Origin: Marthasterias glacialis
Taxonomy: Eukaryota; Echinodermata; Asteroidea; Forcipulatida; Asteriidae
Direction of reading: 5' to 3'
Assembly (NCBI GenBank): GCA_911728455.2
Contig: OU452228.1
Location: forward strand, 20,347,689 to 20,411,688
DNA length: 64,000 nt
How positions within the stretch are numbered: position 1 is the first letter of the stretch; each line of letters opens with the position of its first letter. This document shows, piece by piece, positions 47,427 through 57,787 of the stretch. Made by a program: the position numbers and the translations under genes. The notes under the pieces are model-generated. The model did no database searches. It was not told the origin of the DNA and worked only from the letters and a program-made list of their open reading frames with translations.

Positions 47427-47990
47427 GTGCACACTCCTTCCTATCGATGTTCAATTGAAGCGGATGGTAAACTGTTATTACACTACTACACCAGCAGCCA
47501 TAGTCTAGAGCTAAGCATGCTGGGACAGATCCGCATGACCTCCATCTTGCTCTTCAATACATTCGTTGAAGTTGAACTCGTAAAACAAAGGGGTCACGGC
47601 TGCGACCACTGCGTCTACGCCATCCAACCTCTTCTGGAAGACCAGAAGAACGGAACCAAAAACCTCCAAAACGGGACAATGGATAGGTTGCTTTCTTCGG
47701 CGCATAGAGACTCCAAGATTTCAGTGTCTGTCTTCTGCGCTGCTTTCCCGTTCCATGTTATGTTTAATCGACAGTTAGTCATTCTCCAACTCGGAGATAC
47801 CGTCATGAGAATGATGTCATCACGTGCCTCGAACAATGGGCTCAACTTTAACTCCTATTTTACGGTACTTTCACCACTTGTTGAGCCAGTGACTTTTGAT
47901 GGGATGTTGGGTCACATCAATAAATCCTTCATATTGCAACCAACGGGGATTGGCATGACTGCAAAATCATCTAAAGATGGAAAAGCACTG
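47427..47990 (+). CDS. GUCY1A: Soluble guanylate cyclase alpha, H-NOX end and PAS/H-NOBA exon
   Basis: The acceptor is TTAAAG and the donor CTG|GTAAGT at 47991. The 188 codons are phase 0 on both sides. The first 50 residues (VHTPSYRCSIEADGKLLLHY, then LLFNTFVEVELVKQ) finish the H-NOX fold. The YxSxR heme-propionate motif of beta subunits is replaced by YYTSS. A linker follows with a CDHC motif (HGCDHCVYAIQPLL), then a PAS-type H-NOBA domain: VFCAAFPFHVMFNRQLVILQ, NFNSYFTVLSPLVEP, MLGHINKSFILQP. The FPFHxMF and ILQxG motifs are diagnostic for soluble cyclases. The PAS domain mediates pairing with the beta subunit. The intron before this exon is 571 bp, and the one after is 9.3 kb. Confidence 0.95.
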
Positions 47991-48732
47991 GTAAGTTTAG
48001 TATTAATTGACATTCCCCGCCTACTCGACATTTTCAAAATCCAGACTGTAGCCTATCAAATGGAAAGTTCTGCTTATAGATCATAGATGTAAGAAAGAAA
48101 ACAAATTGCCAGACACGATGTCTGTCTCAAGCAAAATGAGAAATGTACAGAGGAATGTAAAATTATTGATGTCCGTCAACTGCGTTTAATTCAAAAGTTT
48201 TTGCAAAGTTCTTGCAAATACTTCGCAAGAACTACCGGTAATTCTTGAACTCCTTTCTTGACCTCCGTTGTATTTCTTGGAGCTGGCAGCAGTTTTAGAT
48301 TAAGTCAAGAAATTAATATACAAATCCTAATTAACCGATACAGGCTTCATAACGAAAGTTCGTATTATTCTTGATTGGTTACCCACAAATGCATGTTCAG
48401 CAAAGAAACTTGTTGGGCAAAACATTTTTCCTAACCGCTCAGCGGTACTTGAACGGGTTCATGACATTATTGGTCTTGCATTACGAAAGTTGGAATCTAG
48501 GATAACGTTCTTTCGTATTGCAGAATCTAATCCACCATCACTCAGTGCCACATAATTGCAAAGTTTTCTTGGGAATGATCTTTAAGAAGCTCTTGATGAC
48601 AGATCGGCAAAGGAGATAAGTCTTGAAGATACACAGACTAAACATTGTACGTGACCCCGTTGCAGTCAAACAAATAACTCCTCGCTCTTTGGATGGGAAT
48701 TATCGGTGATTATCTAACATGCAAGGTTTAGC
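47991..48732. other. Intron, no element recognised
   Basis: Start of the 9.3 kb intron. The coding frame reads on for about 30 codons to a stop, as intron retention would give. Nothing else seen. Confidence 0.4.
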
Positions 48733-49476
48733 TTTAAAGGCACTACACGGGATTGGTGAGGCTGATAGTGCAGTGTTATCACTTTGTCTGATTCAATCAT
48801 ATACAAGAAAAAAGTGAAAATTGGGGCTGAATCCGTCGTCTGAGTCAGGAGAAAATAGTGGGGGAAAAAAACACTTTTCAGCATGTCCATAATTTCGATT
48901 GTTACAACCAAAATCAGCTGTTGTGTTGGATTTAGGTTTTCAGATACAGTTTTCTCGAATATGACAGCATTTCAGAGGGAAATAATTCACAGCAAAATTG
49001 GTTCTAGTACTAACTTCATAGTTTTCAGACTGAAACTAAACAATAATCTTGTAGAGTGCCTTTAATGAGAGGGTTGCAGTCTGGTTTGAAAACTTAATTT
49101 GGTTTTTCCGAATTAAGTTTCATTGAATCAAAAAACAAGAATGTGTGTGTGTTCTTAGTTGTCCTGTTGTGGTAAGTGATGACGTTTTGGAGCCGGAAGT
49201 TCAGTGAAACGAATGCTCATGTACAGGTATGTACATCATTCGTTTACATTGCACTTCCGGCTCCAAAACGTCATCACTAACCATGTTCATATAATCTATG
49301 AATGTGAATTTTTTTTTTTTTTCGAGTTTCCTCGAATATGACAGCATTTCAGAGAAAACATTTCAGAGAAAAAGTGTTTCTAAATATTAACTTCTTTAAA
49401 CAGTAAGCTTTCAGACTGAAACTAAATAATACTGTTTTTACACTTACCAATCCTGGACAGGCCTAGTGTCTTTAAG
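48733..49476 (+). repeat. Dispersed repeat R1, plus copy, interrupted by a foldback
   Basis: A full R1 copy (48733-49065) begins TTTAAAGGCACTACACGGGA and shares GCTGATAGTGCAGTGTT and CCGTCGTCTGAGTCAGGAGA with the copies at 13617 and 15551. A second partial copy (49310-49476) duplicates ATATGACAGCATTTCAGAG and CTTTCAGACTGAAACTAAA, ending in TAGTGTCTTTAAG. Between them lie two hairpins (49088-49119 and 49175-49278). Confidence 0.75.
49175..49278. mobile_element. Foldback element with 26-bp perfect arms
   Basis: Arm 49175-49200 (AGTGATGACGTTTTGGAGCC then GGAAGT) is exactly reverse-complementary to 49253-49278. The inner sequence pairs further (GTGAAACGAATG against CATTCGTTTACAT), so almost the whole 104 bp can fold into one hairpin. 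It sits between two R1 repeat parts and is probably a MITE insertion. Confidence 0.8.
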
Positions 49477-49690
49477 TTCGTCTATATAACATTGGTTGAG
49501 ATGTGAGGTAGTTTTTTTTTTATTTAATTTTGTTAATTTTTGTATGGGGTGTCGCCAATCGCAAGGCTCTAAAACAGGCCACTCATGTTGGGAGCTACAA
49601 AGGGTCTAAAAAAAAAGGAAATCAAAGAATACAAAGATGACTTATGGTATATTTATATTACGTCATTATGAGGTCACTCTGTGTAAAATA
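49477..49690 (+). repeat. R1-associated flank repeat, plus copy
   Basis: Reverse complement of 15372-15550. Shared marks are AACATTGGTTGAGATGTGAG, GTATGGGGTGTCGCCAATCG, CTAAAACAGGCCACTCATGT and CGTCATTATGAGGTCAC. The same R1-plus-flank order in two places shows that they moved or duplicated as one unit. Confidence 0.75.
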
Positions 49691-50544
49691 TACATCCAAA
49701 TGATTGACGATTTTATTATAACGTTCTCAGATCTTGCATATCGTATGTCTTCAAGATTTTAGACCAATTTGATAGATTATCTGTCTCCGTCTCTCTCCCC
49801 CCCCCGAGTACTCGGGTGGGTATTCGACCTACCTCGAGTACGTCTTCAGTATAAACCGGTCGAAAGTAGCAAAACTTGGGAAGAATAATTGGTTTTCCTC
49901 TTCTTTTTATGCAATTTTTCTGAAGATTTCAAACTTATTTCCCAGAGGAGGTTTGGAATGATTGTCAAAAAGTCAATAGACAGGTGTGTCTCATCGAATT
50001 GCGAAACAGTGAAAATGCTATAAAAAAAAGATTGAGGGGGGCGGGGGCTAGACCGTGTTAGCACACGGTGTACCTGTCCAGTTTGTAAGTCAAGGCTAAA
50101 CTACTGTGGTAAAGTGAAGCGTAAATGAACTGTTTCCGCGGTTGTAATGCGATCGCAAGGTTTTTTTTTTTAATACTGTTGGATCATACACGTAATGCGA
50201 GTGCACAACAGTGGAAGATCTTGCCACCGCTGATGGGTTTTTTTTCTCCGTAAAAAATCAACTCAGTATGACTTTTATGACTTTTATAAACGACGGTGCT
50301 GAGCAATAATAGTTGGTCAATGTTTTGAGAAAACGTTGGTGCAGGTCGAATAATAATAATAATAATTTGACATTTATAATGCGTCTTTTACATAAAAATG
50401 ATCAAAAGCGTAGAACACAATATATAAGATACACAGAATGGAGGAGAGAGGTGAAGACAAAAACGAATGACCATCAGGCCACTGCCCAAACCGCAGTATG
50501 GGCTTACGTCTTTCCCACCAACGGGGAACTAATAGTAAAGAATA

Positions 50545-50745
50545 GTCCACTCGAAAAAACTCCCGGGTCCGACTTGACCCGGATTTCGGGTCGCGGGTCA
50601 GTGTGACCCCAAAAACTGTGTCAAACTGACGCAGAATCCGAGTCAAAAATCCCATTTTTAACCAGTTTCCAGGTCAGCCTGACCCCAAATTGTGTAAGTC
50701 CCCTGGGACCTGGAAGACGGGTCAATTTTGACCTGGGTGTTTTTA
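50545..50745 (-). repeat. GGGTCA-rich dispersed element 'R3', copy 2 (inverted)
   Basis: Reverse complement of most of 45305-45510. Inverted half-site pairs with three-base spacers occur at 50595-50609 (GGGTCAGTGTGACCC) and 50671-50685 (AGGTCAGCCTGACCC). It lies 2.6 kb after the exon ending at 47990. Confidence 0.8.
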
Positions 50746-51435
50746 CCTTACGACTTACGAAGAAACTCAAGTTTTTTACAGAATGGTTTGATCAAAAGCT
50801 CTGTTTTTCAAATGCATTATTTATGATATTTATGCCTGGTTAAACATTCCTCCAAAAATAGTTCATGTTTACCTGCGTGCGCATTTTATTTGAGGGATGT
50901 CAACATGAAATGTAATCCAATCAGTTTCAATGTTGACATCCCAAAAGGATGAGATGGACCCGTGTTGAAAACAAAAACTTATTTTAAGTCTCGCTTGTTT
51001 GGATTTCTTAAAACGCCCGAGGCGACATTATAAAATGACTCAAAACAATACATCTTATTATGGCAGGTACATTAAAGTCAATAGAATGCTTGATATCCAC
51101 CCGTATTGACTTAAATTCATCTTATTAAATCAAGTAATACTCTCTTTAGATACGCGTCCATTGAACTTTGCGTTATTGATGGCGGTAAAAATACACTAAG
51201 ATGACACATTGTGCCCGGTGTTGAATACAAGCTACCCTTGATTTGGAGAGCGTTCGAGACTGCGCCTACAAACAATTCTATTTTTATTGAAGTGAGGTGG
51301 GGGGAAAAAAAGTAAAAGAGCTGTAATACTAGCCGTAATGGATGTTGAGTTGGGTTGGAAACTGAGCATGGTGGAGATACAACCTAAGGCTTGCGGTAAA
51401 ACATGGTAATATATGGTTTATATACGAGTTGTGGT

Positions 51436-51571
51436 GGTTCTGGAAAGAACCAGTGGTGTAACTACCCGACGTTTCGATAAGCATGCTCTGGCCGTCTTCG
51501 GGAGAGCTCCTGAAGACGATCAGAGCATCGAAATGTCGAGTAATTATACACAGCCAGTTCTTTTCAGAACC
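51436..51571. mobile_element. 136-bp foldback with hammerhead-like cores on both strands
   Basis: Near-complete inverted repeat centred on GGAGAGCTCC (51501-51510), with outer arms GGTTCTGG...AGAACC. On the plus strand, CTGAAGA (51510-51516), C, hairpin GAT/ATC, GAAAT (51530-51534), GTC, and GAG pairing with CTC before the core. The minus strand carries a parallel version (CCGAAGACGG to ATCGAAACGTCG). Related to 56397-56438. Confidence 0.55.
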
Positions 51572-52555
51572 AAAACTCATAGAGATTTTTCATGCACTTG
51601 GTGTTACCGCAAACCCGCACAAACGTTTATTTATTTATTTTTATTATTATTTTTTTTTTTTATATATATACGGGACGCTATATATCTAGTCCATGACGTG
51701 AGAAACCATCTGAACTTTCCAGTATCTACACACTCCGCCGTTCATTTCCCCACACCAACGAAACACATCGAATTACGAGATAGAAACACGCAGACACGTC
51801 TTAACAATCCGTCCATCTAGAAATTCTTCCTCCGTGTTTAGAGGTTCAAGGTCTAGACTGTACTAGTCGGTCCACTATCATCTTTCCTGTGCACATCTAT
51901 ATAGGTATAAGCATGCCGAGCTAAATTTACGTCAGTGAATTTTCATTTAATGTGGCAGAGCTAGGAGTCTCAGTGTGAAATTAGACGGGAAACGCCAGGT
52001 GCAATGGTCGTGAGAGCGATACTGGTTAAAATTGAGCGGGAAAAGGTAAATTACATTTCACTGCACGTGGTTAGCTCCATGCTCAAACTGACGGGTCCTT
52101 AGACCGCGAGAGCCTTCAATGTTGAACTCATGGGGATATTCGTTTCTCTCAACAACAAAAAGGGCAATATCTAAAAGTTTGACCTTGACGAAGCCCAGGG
52201 GGAAGTTTACCATGGGTTTCGGTAGCAAGCCTCGCCAGCCTATTGTAAAAATTAATCTTGCAAATCGAACTATCGCCTTGGATGCTTTTTTCTATCTTTT
52301 TTTCTGTAGAGATGTGTTCCTTCGGTTTATGGAAGGAAGCCGACAAAATTTTAGCATAACTATACCGGTTAGAGTAAGAGATACAGCTCATTTGTTTGAG
52401 GAATTAGCATTTTCAGATAGATTGGTAATACTTTTATGTCCATGTAAAAGAAAACGTAAGCTATTACCATACTTCTTTCTAGAATGGGAAATGTCTTTGG
52501 TTCGAATCCCACCCAAGTATGTTTTTATTCTTTTTTCTTTTTAATGCAATGCGCC
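51572..52555. other. Intron, no supported gene
   Basis: A 141-codon plus-strand frame (52119-52544) has no recognisable domain and reads into a SINE fragment. A B-box-like GGTTCGAATCCCACC occurs at about 52499-52513 without a matching A-box fold. Confidence 0.4.
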
Positions 52556-52740
52556 GTTCACAAGGCCCAAAGGCCACTCGATGTGTGGGTCACTTTTTTG
52601 AAGGGATAGACACCTGCCCCAATGCGCAGAAACAAGGCATGGCGAGATATAAATGCAAGTCTCTTCACAGCACAGCTAAGAACAGGGAGGGGTAAATGAA
52701 TCCGTTGCGAGACAGACATAACTGCCTCTTCCCCTATCTA
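52556..52740 (-). mobile_element. SINE tail fragment (family of the 33950 element)
   Basis: Contains AAGGCCCAAAGGCCACTCG, CAATGCGCAGAAACAAGGCA and GGGAGGGGTAAATGAATCCG, the reverse complement of the body of the SINE at 33950-34300. No tRNA head. Confidence 0.75.
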
Positions 52741-53016
52741 ATACGTCATACCGGTATGCCTCTGGATTTTCTTCACATCGGTGAATTCGGTTAAAACACA
52801 AATGATAATTATCATCTAAATTGTTTGTCTATCGAACAAGCTCAAGGCAAATATGTAGTACACTTGTTGTCATCATCGGTAAGATAATAACAGGTTAAAT
52901 TACAGTAGTTGGATTAATTAAAGAAAACTCATACAAGGAGATTCAGTACATGAGTTAGACTGGAAACAAACACATTCTTTGTAAATGTCATATATGTTTT
53001 ACATTGAAAACAAACT

Positions 53017-53060
53017 CCCCCCCCCCCCCCGCAAAAAAAAAAAAAAAAAAAAAAAAAAAA
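53017..53060. repeat. Poly(C) then poly(A) tract
   Basis: C14, then GC, then A28. Low complexity. Confidence 0.9.
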
Positions 53061-54404
53061 CTAATACCGAACTATCCTCTCTGCTCAAGGCTAATTTATC
53101 GTACTGACAGAGATTGATGCTCTTACTCAAGCTACCGATATATCGTGAGCTGCCTCAAGTGTTCAAACGCTTATGTGCTGTATCATTGCACTGATCACCC
53201 TCAGGCACGGTATCACCATTCATTATCAAGGCCAAATAATAACTCATCTCACTTCAGGCATGACTGACTTAAATAGCGGACATTCTTGTAACTCCATGTT
53301 GGTTAAATATGTTTTGTGTTACTAGTGTGCACATTTTATGGAGACCCTAGATAGATGGGAATTGTCGGGTTTTTTAGGTTGATGAATGGAAGGACGTGGC
53401 TCGATACTTCGTTTGAAATAATTGTTTTCGGTATTTCGTTGTTTGAAAACAGTTGGATATGTACAGCGTAGTATTTAACAGTGTTGACGTATAGAAACCA
53501 GACCAAAACAGATATGACATCGAAACAAACAAAAAACACCTCGATTTATATGCTGAAATTTTAAGCGCTTTTTTGGGTGCTAACACAAAGCGTCTTAGTT
53601 GATTATATACCTTTATTTAAAAAAAATAGTTCGTTGCAGATGGAATGGGTTGGCGATGAAGGTGATTTGGGGCTTGACGTTGTTCAACATTTTTACATCA
53701 GTTACTTCCATCAACTCAATACAAAGTGCCTTCAGTTCCCCGTTTACTGCGCAGTTATGTACACGATCTCTGCCTGCATTTTTAAGTAGACGCATCTGAT
53801 GGCTTAAATATCAAAATCTCGTATAATCGCAGAGTGAACGTTATTTGAGACGCTCGATTCCGGGGGAAATATAACGTGTATCTATTGCAAACAATGTTTT
53901 TACTTCCTTCTCACTTTACATCTTGAAATTTACCCCTCTCTGGTTTCCTTTTAAGATTATACTGAGTTTATAATACTTTCTTAAAGATACAATTGTTGAC
54001 AATTCATTGGGATGAACTGTCTGCCTTGTCAACAATGCACTAGACGGATGGGTCTAGACTGGGTGTAAAATTTCACTCAAACATGTGATCTCGTTTGGGC
54101 CACAAAAAAAAACATTTATTTTTTTAGATATTTCATTGTATGCGAATGTTTATAAAAACTAGGTTGCCTGAGAGAAAACATGGTGAATGTGGTAGATTTC
54201 ATGTCTCTGTGACATAGAGGTCTACAAAGGAAAACAATGTTCACAGGGTAGGTGTGTTTTTGTACAATGAGTCTGTTCGATTCTTAATGATAACAACAGT
54301 AAGTAGTTCATATACACAGCGTATTTTACAACAACGAGCTTAATAATAATAATGTTCTTAAAACATTTGTGCATTTGGCCAATAACATTCCTGTAATCCG
54401 CCCT

Positions 54405-54626
54405 GGGATGCAGTGGCGCTACAAAGGCTTTTCCCAAACACACAATATCAACCTCTACCCTCGCAGGTACCCATTTATACCCCCGGGTGAAGAGGAGCAA
54501 TTACAAGTAAAGCATCTTGCCCAAGGACACAAGCGTCATGACTGGGATTCGAACCCACACCCCGATGACTTAACCACCCATAACTTGAGTCCGGTGTGCA
54601 CTAGACAGCTACGCCACGACAAGCTA
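54405..54626 (-). mobile_element. tRNA-derived SINE (minus strand)
   Basis: On the minus strand the head starts near 54626: GTCGTGGCGTAGCTGTCTAG, a class II-type fold, B-box GGTTCGAATCC (plus-strand GGATTCGAACC at 54544-54554) and closing TCATGAC. The body then reads CTTGTGTCCTTGGGCAAGAT, CACCCGGGGGTATAAATGG and GTTGATATTGTGTTTGGG. The head is related to that of the 33950 SINE but the body differs. The overlapping 91-codon plus frame is a by-product. Confidence 0.75.
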
Positions 54627-56330
54627 GTTCCTACTTCTTATTAATGATATAAGATCCCCTTTAAATTATCTGAGTAGCCCAATAGATCGTGTGTAATCAT
54701 CATAACAATCATAATTGATAACCTTTGATATTGAAAGTAATTACTTAATGCATGTACCATGAAGCTCAATAGAAATCCCAGCTTGACTATGATAAACGAA
54801 TCGTAATCACTTGAGCGCTCCCCTGGAGTATTGCTATAATTAAATGCGAGATTAATCAAAGTCAAAACAAGATGAGGGCAAGAGTTAAAAAAATTCATCA
54901 ATTGTGTTAAATGGCAACTGATATCTGAACTAGAGAAATGGACATCTAGTGGCGATTGGTTGTCCGAGCCGAGATATACTCCCCGGGCAGCCTGAAGGCA
55001 GTACATCCCGGGAGGACGGGGGTCAAGGCTGTATAAAAAAGCATCGGAATTGAATAACAAACCAATTTTGAGATTACAGAAACCAGTATTTTGGATTGAG
55101 CAGTAAGCTTTGATTTCAATTTTGGTTTAATTTGTTATTGTATTGAGACGATAGGTCCGTTACAGGGTCTATCCCGTTGGTAAGTGCTACGTAATTCCAC
55201 TGTAAGTCACGCCCACCTCACACCAACTGGCTCCATCGATTGCCAGAAGACCCAAGGAAATGAAGTGAGCTTTTTGTCGTTGATGATTTACGTAAACATA
55301 ATTTCTGGACTTGCCTTTAACGTATGTTTTTCAAAGACTCAAGGTCTTAACAGAAATATCGGTTTTTCTCACAAGAAATGTCTTTGAAGAAAGGAATGAG
55401 TGTCAGATGACTTTTTAAGTTAAGCTTCAACTAACATATCTGTACAAGAGTGAGTTTGAGAATGTCTGGGACTACCTCGATAATTTGATTGGACTAAAAT
55501 TGTCACATTTGGATTAAACTTTAGCCAGTAAACGTTGCGTCCAAACAGCGTTTTATTCCACACTATTTACAGTTTCCCTCTGTATTTTTTTTTATTGCAA
55601 TAAATTTAATCTAGTTTGATTTGGTATTCCTTGATTTATTCTTAACCAACCTACAGATGTGACGGTAAAGCGCATTGAGACGTTATTGTGAAATGCGTTA
55701 TATAATAACTAGTTATCATTATTAAAATGGTTTACCAGTGTATAGTCACATCCTCACACATAATTTCTGAACTAATTTTAACAAGTCTAAAAAACACTAT
55801 CAGACAATGGTTCTGTCAAACTAGGGAATAATTACAAACAGAATTTCAGTCTTGAGAAATTGATAAATATCAAGCATGTGAACAAACGGGCGTTTCCTAA
55901 AACCATTCTGACATGCCGTTCCAAATGCTGAAGAAACTAGGGCAAGTACATTGTTTTTAACTCCAAGGAATGAAGGCAGAAGAGGGGAAACAAGATGGTG
56001 TTATAAATCAGAGGAATTCAATGCTATGTGAAGAGCGAATTCTGCATGAGTACTTTGGCCGTCCTGTTGAATGAATTCCTGAAAGAATTGAAAGAATTTC
56101 CAGTTTGATCGAGGTACGTTGTCAGCACGTGCCCCATACTGTCAAGGATTGGCAACCCTGGTATAGAGTAAAACGGGTCGAAGCATCCGGTTATGACGCT
56201 ACTACATGCTCGCTTCAACTTTGACTTTCAAAACATCCACAGTCCTCGTCACAACATTTCCCTCAATTTATTTATTTGTAAGCGATGTTTGAAGCTTTGC
56301 ATGGTGTGGATAATATGAAGTAACTTTTAC
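54627..56330. other. Intron, no supported gene
   Basis: A 139-codon minus-strand frame (54641-55060) has no recognisable domain. Nothing else seen. Confidence 0.4.
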
Positions 56331-56378
56331 TATATACTTGCGCGTACACGCATTGTGTAAATCTCTTCTGGGAGCGGT

Positions 56379-56465
56379 GTTGGCTCTGAAAGTCTTTCTC
56401 CTGAAGACGAGCAGAACATACTGGTCGAAACGTCGAGACCACTATGGCTGCCTTCAGAGCCCCAA
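56379..56465 (+). other. Hammerhead-ribozyme-like motif in a retroelement-like repeat
   Basis: TCTC (56397-56400), CTGAAGA (56401-56407), C, stem GAGCAG/CTGGTC with loop AACATA (one mismatch), GAAAC (56427-56431), GTC (56432-56434), then GAGA (56435-56438) pairing with TCTC. Outer arms GTTGGCTCTGAA (56379) and TTCAGAGCCCAAC (to 56465) also pair. The order of elements fits a type I hammerhead, as known from Penelope-like retroelements, except for one extra base after CUGANGA. Confidence 0.45.
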
Positions 56466-57301
56466 CACTCCTCCCCCAAACAGACTTATACATGATTGTA
56501 CCCGCAAGTTTACTATAGTTACTTCCAATTATTTGTTTGTATTTCCCACTTGCAAAGGTGAAAGGAGATTTCAATTAAATCAGGAAAGTGGAAGTTACTG
56601 AAGTATATTAGGTTAGGAAACTATTATAACAACATTGGTAAGTGACGCTCCATGGGTACCATTAAAACGCTACTCACGTCTTGAAAGTATCGGTATTCTT
56701 TTGCTTGTCTTGTCATCACAAACCTCGACATCTTTCGCAGGTTGGAAAGACTAAACATCATTTATCAGATCAAGATGGTACATTTCTCTTTAAGGAACAT
56801 GATCTGATTATCCCGAAGCGTAAGAGCTTGCCAAATAGACTCGGCTCTTATACTAATGTCTTAGTTCTCTATCGTGAAGAAGCCACCGGATAATCTGTTG
56901 ATAGATAAGTTTAAACATTGAGTTGCGTGGGGGCTGCCTTCTAGAAGTCTCGTGGCTACAGACAACGCGTTTTATTATTAACTCCATATATCATCCGTCT
57001 TAAGAAGATTGGAGATATTCTTAAGAAGCTTGCAGATTTAATTAACTAGGGTTTATTTAAAGCAACTCAAGGTATAATCTTCATGATGGATAATAAAATA
57101 TCGCACTAAAATGCTTTACAAAAACACCTTCTAATGTATTTCAAAGTATAGTTCACTTCAAGAAAAGTATTGATTGTTTGAGTTGTTACATTCCAATAAA
57201 TCCAAAGATGTTCTGAGGGGTAAGGAAATCTGGATCAGTTCACAAAAGCTGCAGGTCAGAAATAGTAACGGTGTTATTTGTTGTTTTATTTACCTCTTCA
57301 G
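56466..57301. other. Intron end before the coiled-coil/catalytic exon
   Basis: No exon recognised. The 70-codon frame at 56681 has no known domain. The intron ends TACCTCTTCAG at 57291-57301. Confidence 0.4.
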
Positions 57302-57787
57302 GCGAACACGGTAAGGGGGCAGATGATTCATATACCCGAGAGCGATACAATCTTATTCCTCGGATCACCCAAAGTAGGCAACCTAGAAGAGCTTACTGGA
57401 AGGGGATTGTATCTATCTGACATCCCCATTCACGATGCGACTCGAGACCTCATCCTGGTGGGAGAACAGAACAAAGCTCAAGACGGCCTCAAGAAACGCA
57501 TGGACAAACTCAATGCCAAGATCTTGCAAGCCAGCAACCAGGTTGCCGTGGAGAAGAAGAAGAACGTGGACCTCCTGAATCTCATCTTCCCCGCGGACGT
57601 GGCTGAAAAACTGTGGGCAGGAGAGGTGCTGGCACCAAGCACAATGGACCATGTCACTATGCTGTTTTCTGACATTGTAGGCTTCACAGCCATCTGCTCG
57701 AACTGCACACCGTTTACCGTGATCAACATGCTCAACAGTCTCTATACACAATTCGATGATTTCTGTGGGATCTTAGACATTTACAAG
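57302..57787 (+). CDS. GUCY1A: Soluble guanylate cyclase alpha, PAS end, coiled coil and catalytic start
   Basis: The acceptor is CTCTTCAG and the donor AAG|GTATAC at 57788. The 162 codons are phase 0 on both sides. The exon opens with [19 protein letters not shown], the end of the PAS-like domain, then [20 protein letters not shown], which is nearly the vertebrate alpha sequence. A coiled coil follows ([20 protein letters not shown] to [12 protein letters not shown]), the signalling helix that couples sensing to catalysis. The catalytic domain begins with [18 protein letters not shown], carrying the first metal-binding Asp. It ends GILDIYK with the second Asp, the pair that alpha subunits contribute to the shared active site. 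Downstream exons continue in frame. Confidence 0.97.

Noticed and set aside
47511..47845. Minus-strand frames opposite the H-NOX/PAS exon, and similar ones at 57413-57751
   Set aside because: They are shadows of the plus-strand coding exons.
46677..47990. Beta (heme-binding) guanylate cyclase subunit, or an atypical heme-altered cyclase
   Set aside because: [21 protein letters not shown] and [13 protein letters not shown] are alpha-type motifs. Loss of the heme histidine is normal for alpha and not evidence of a new class.
52119..52544. 141-codon plus-strand frame
   Set aside because: No recognisable domain. It mixes unrelated low-complexity parts and runs into a SINE fragment.
54536..54626. 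Functional class II tRNA gene on the minus strand
   Set aside because: The head is followed by a long SINE body of a type I associate with repeats. The acceptor pairing is imperfect.
54641..55060. 139-codon minus-strand frame
   Set aside because: No domain, no splice support and poor protein-like composition.
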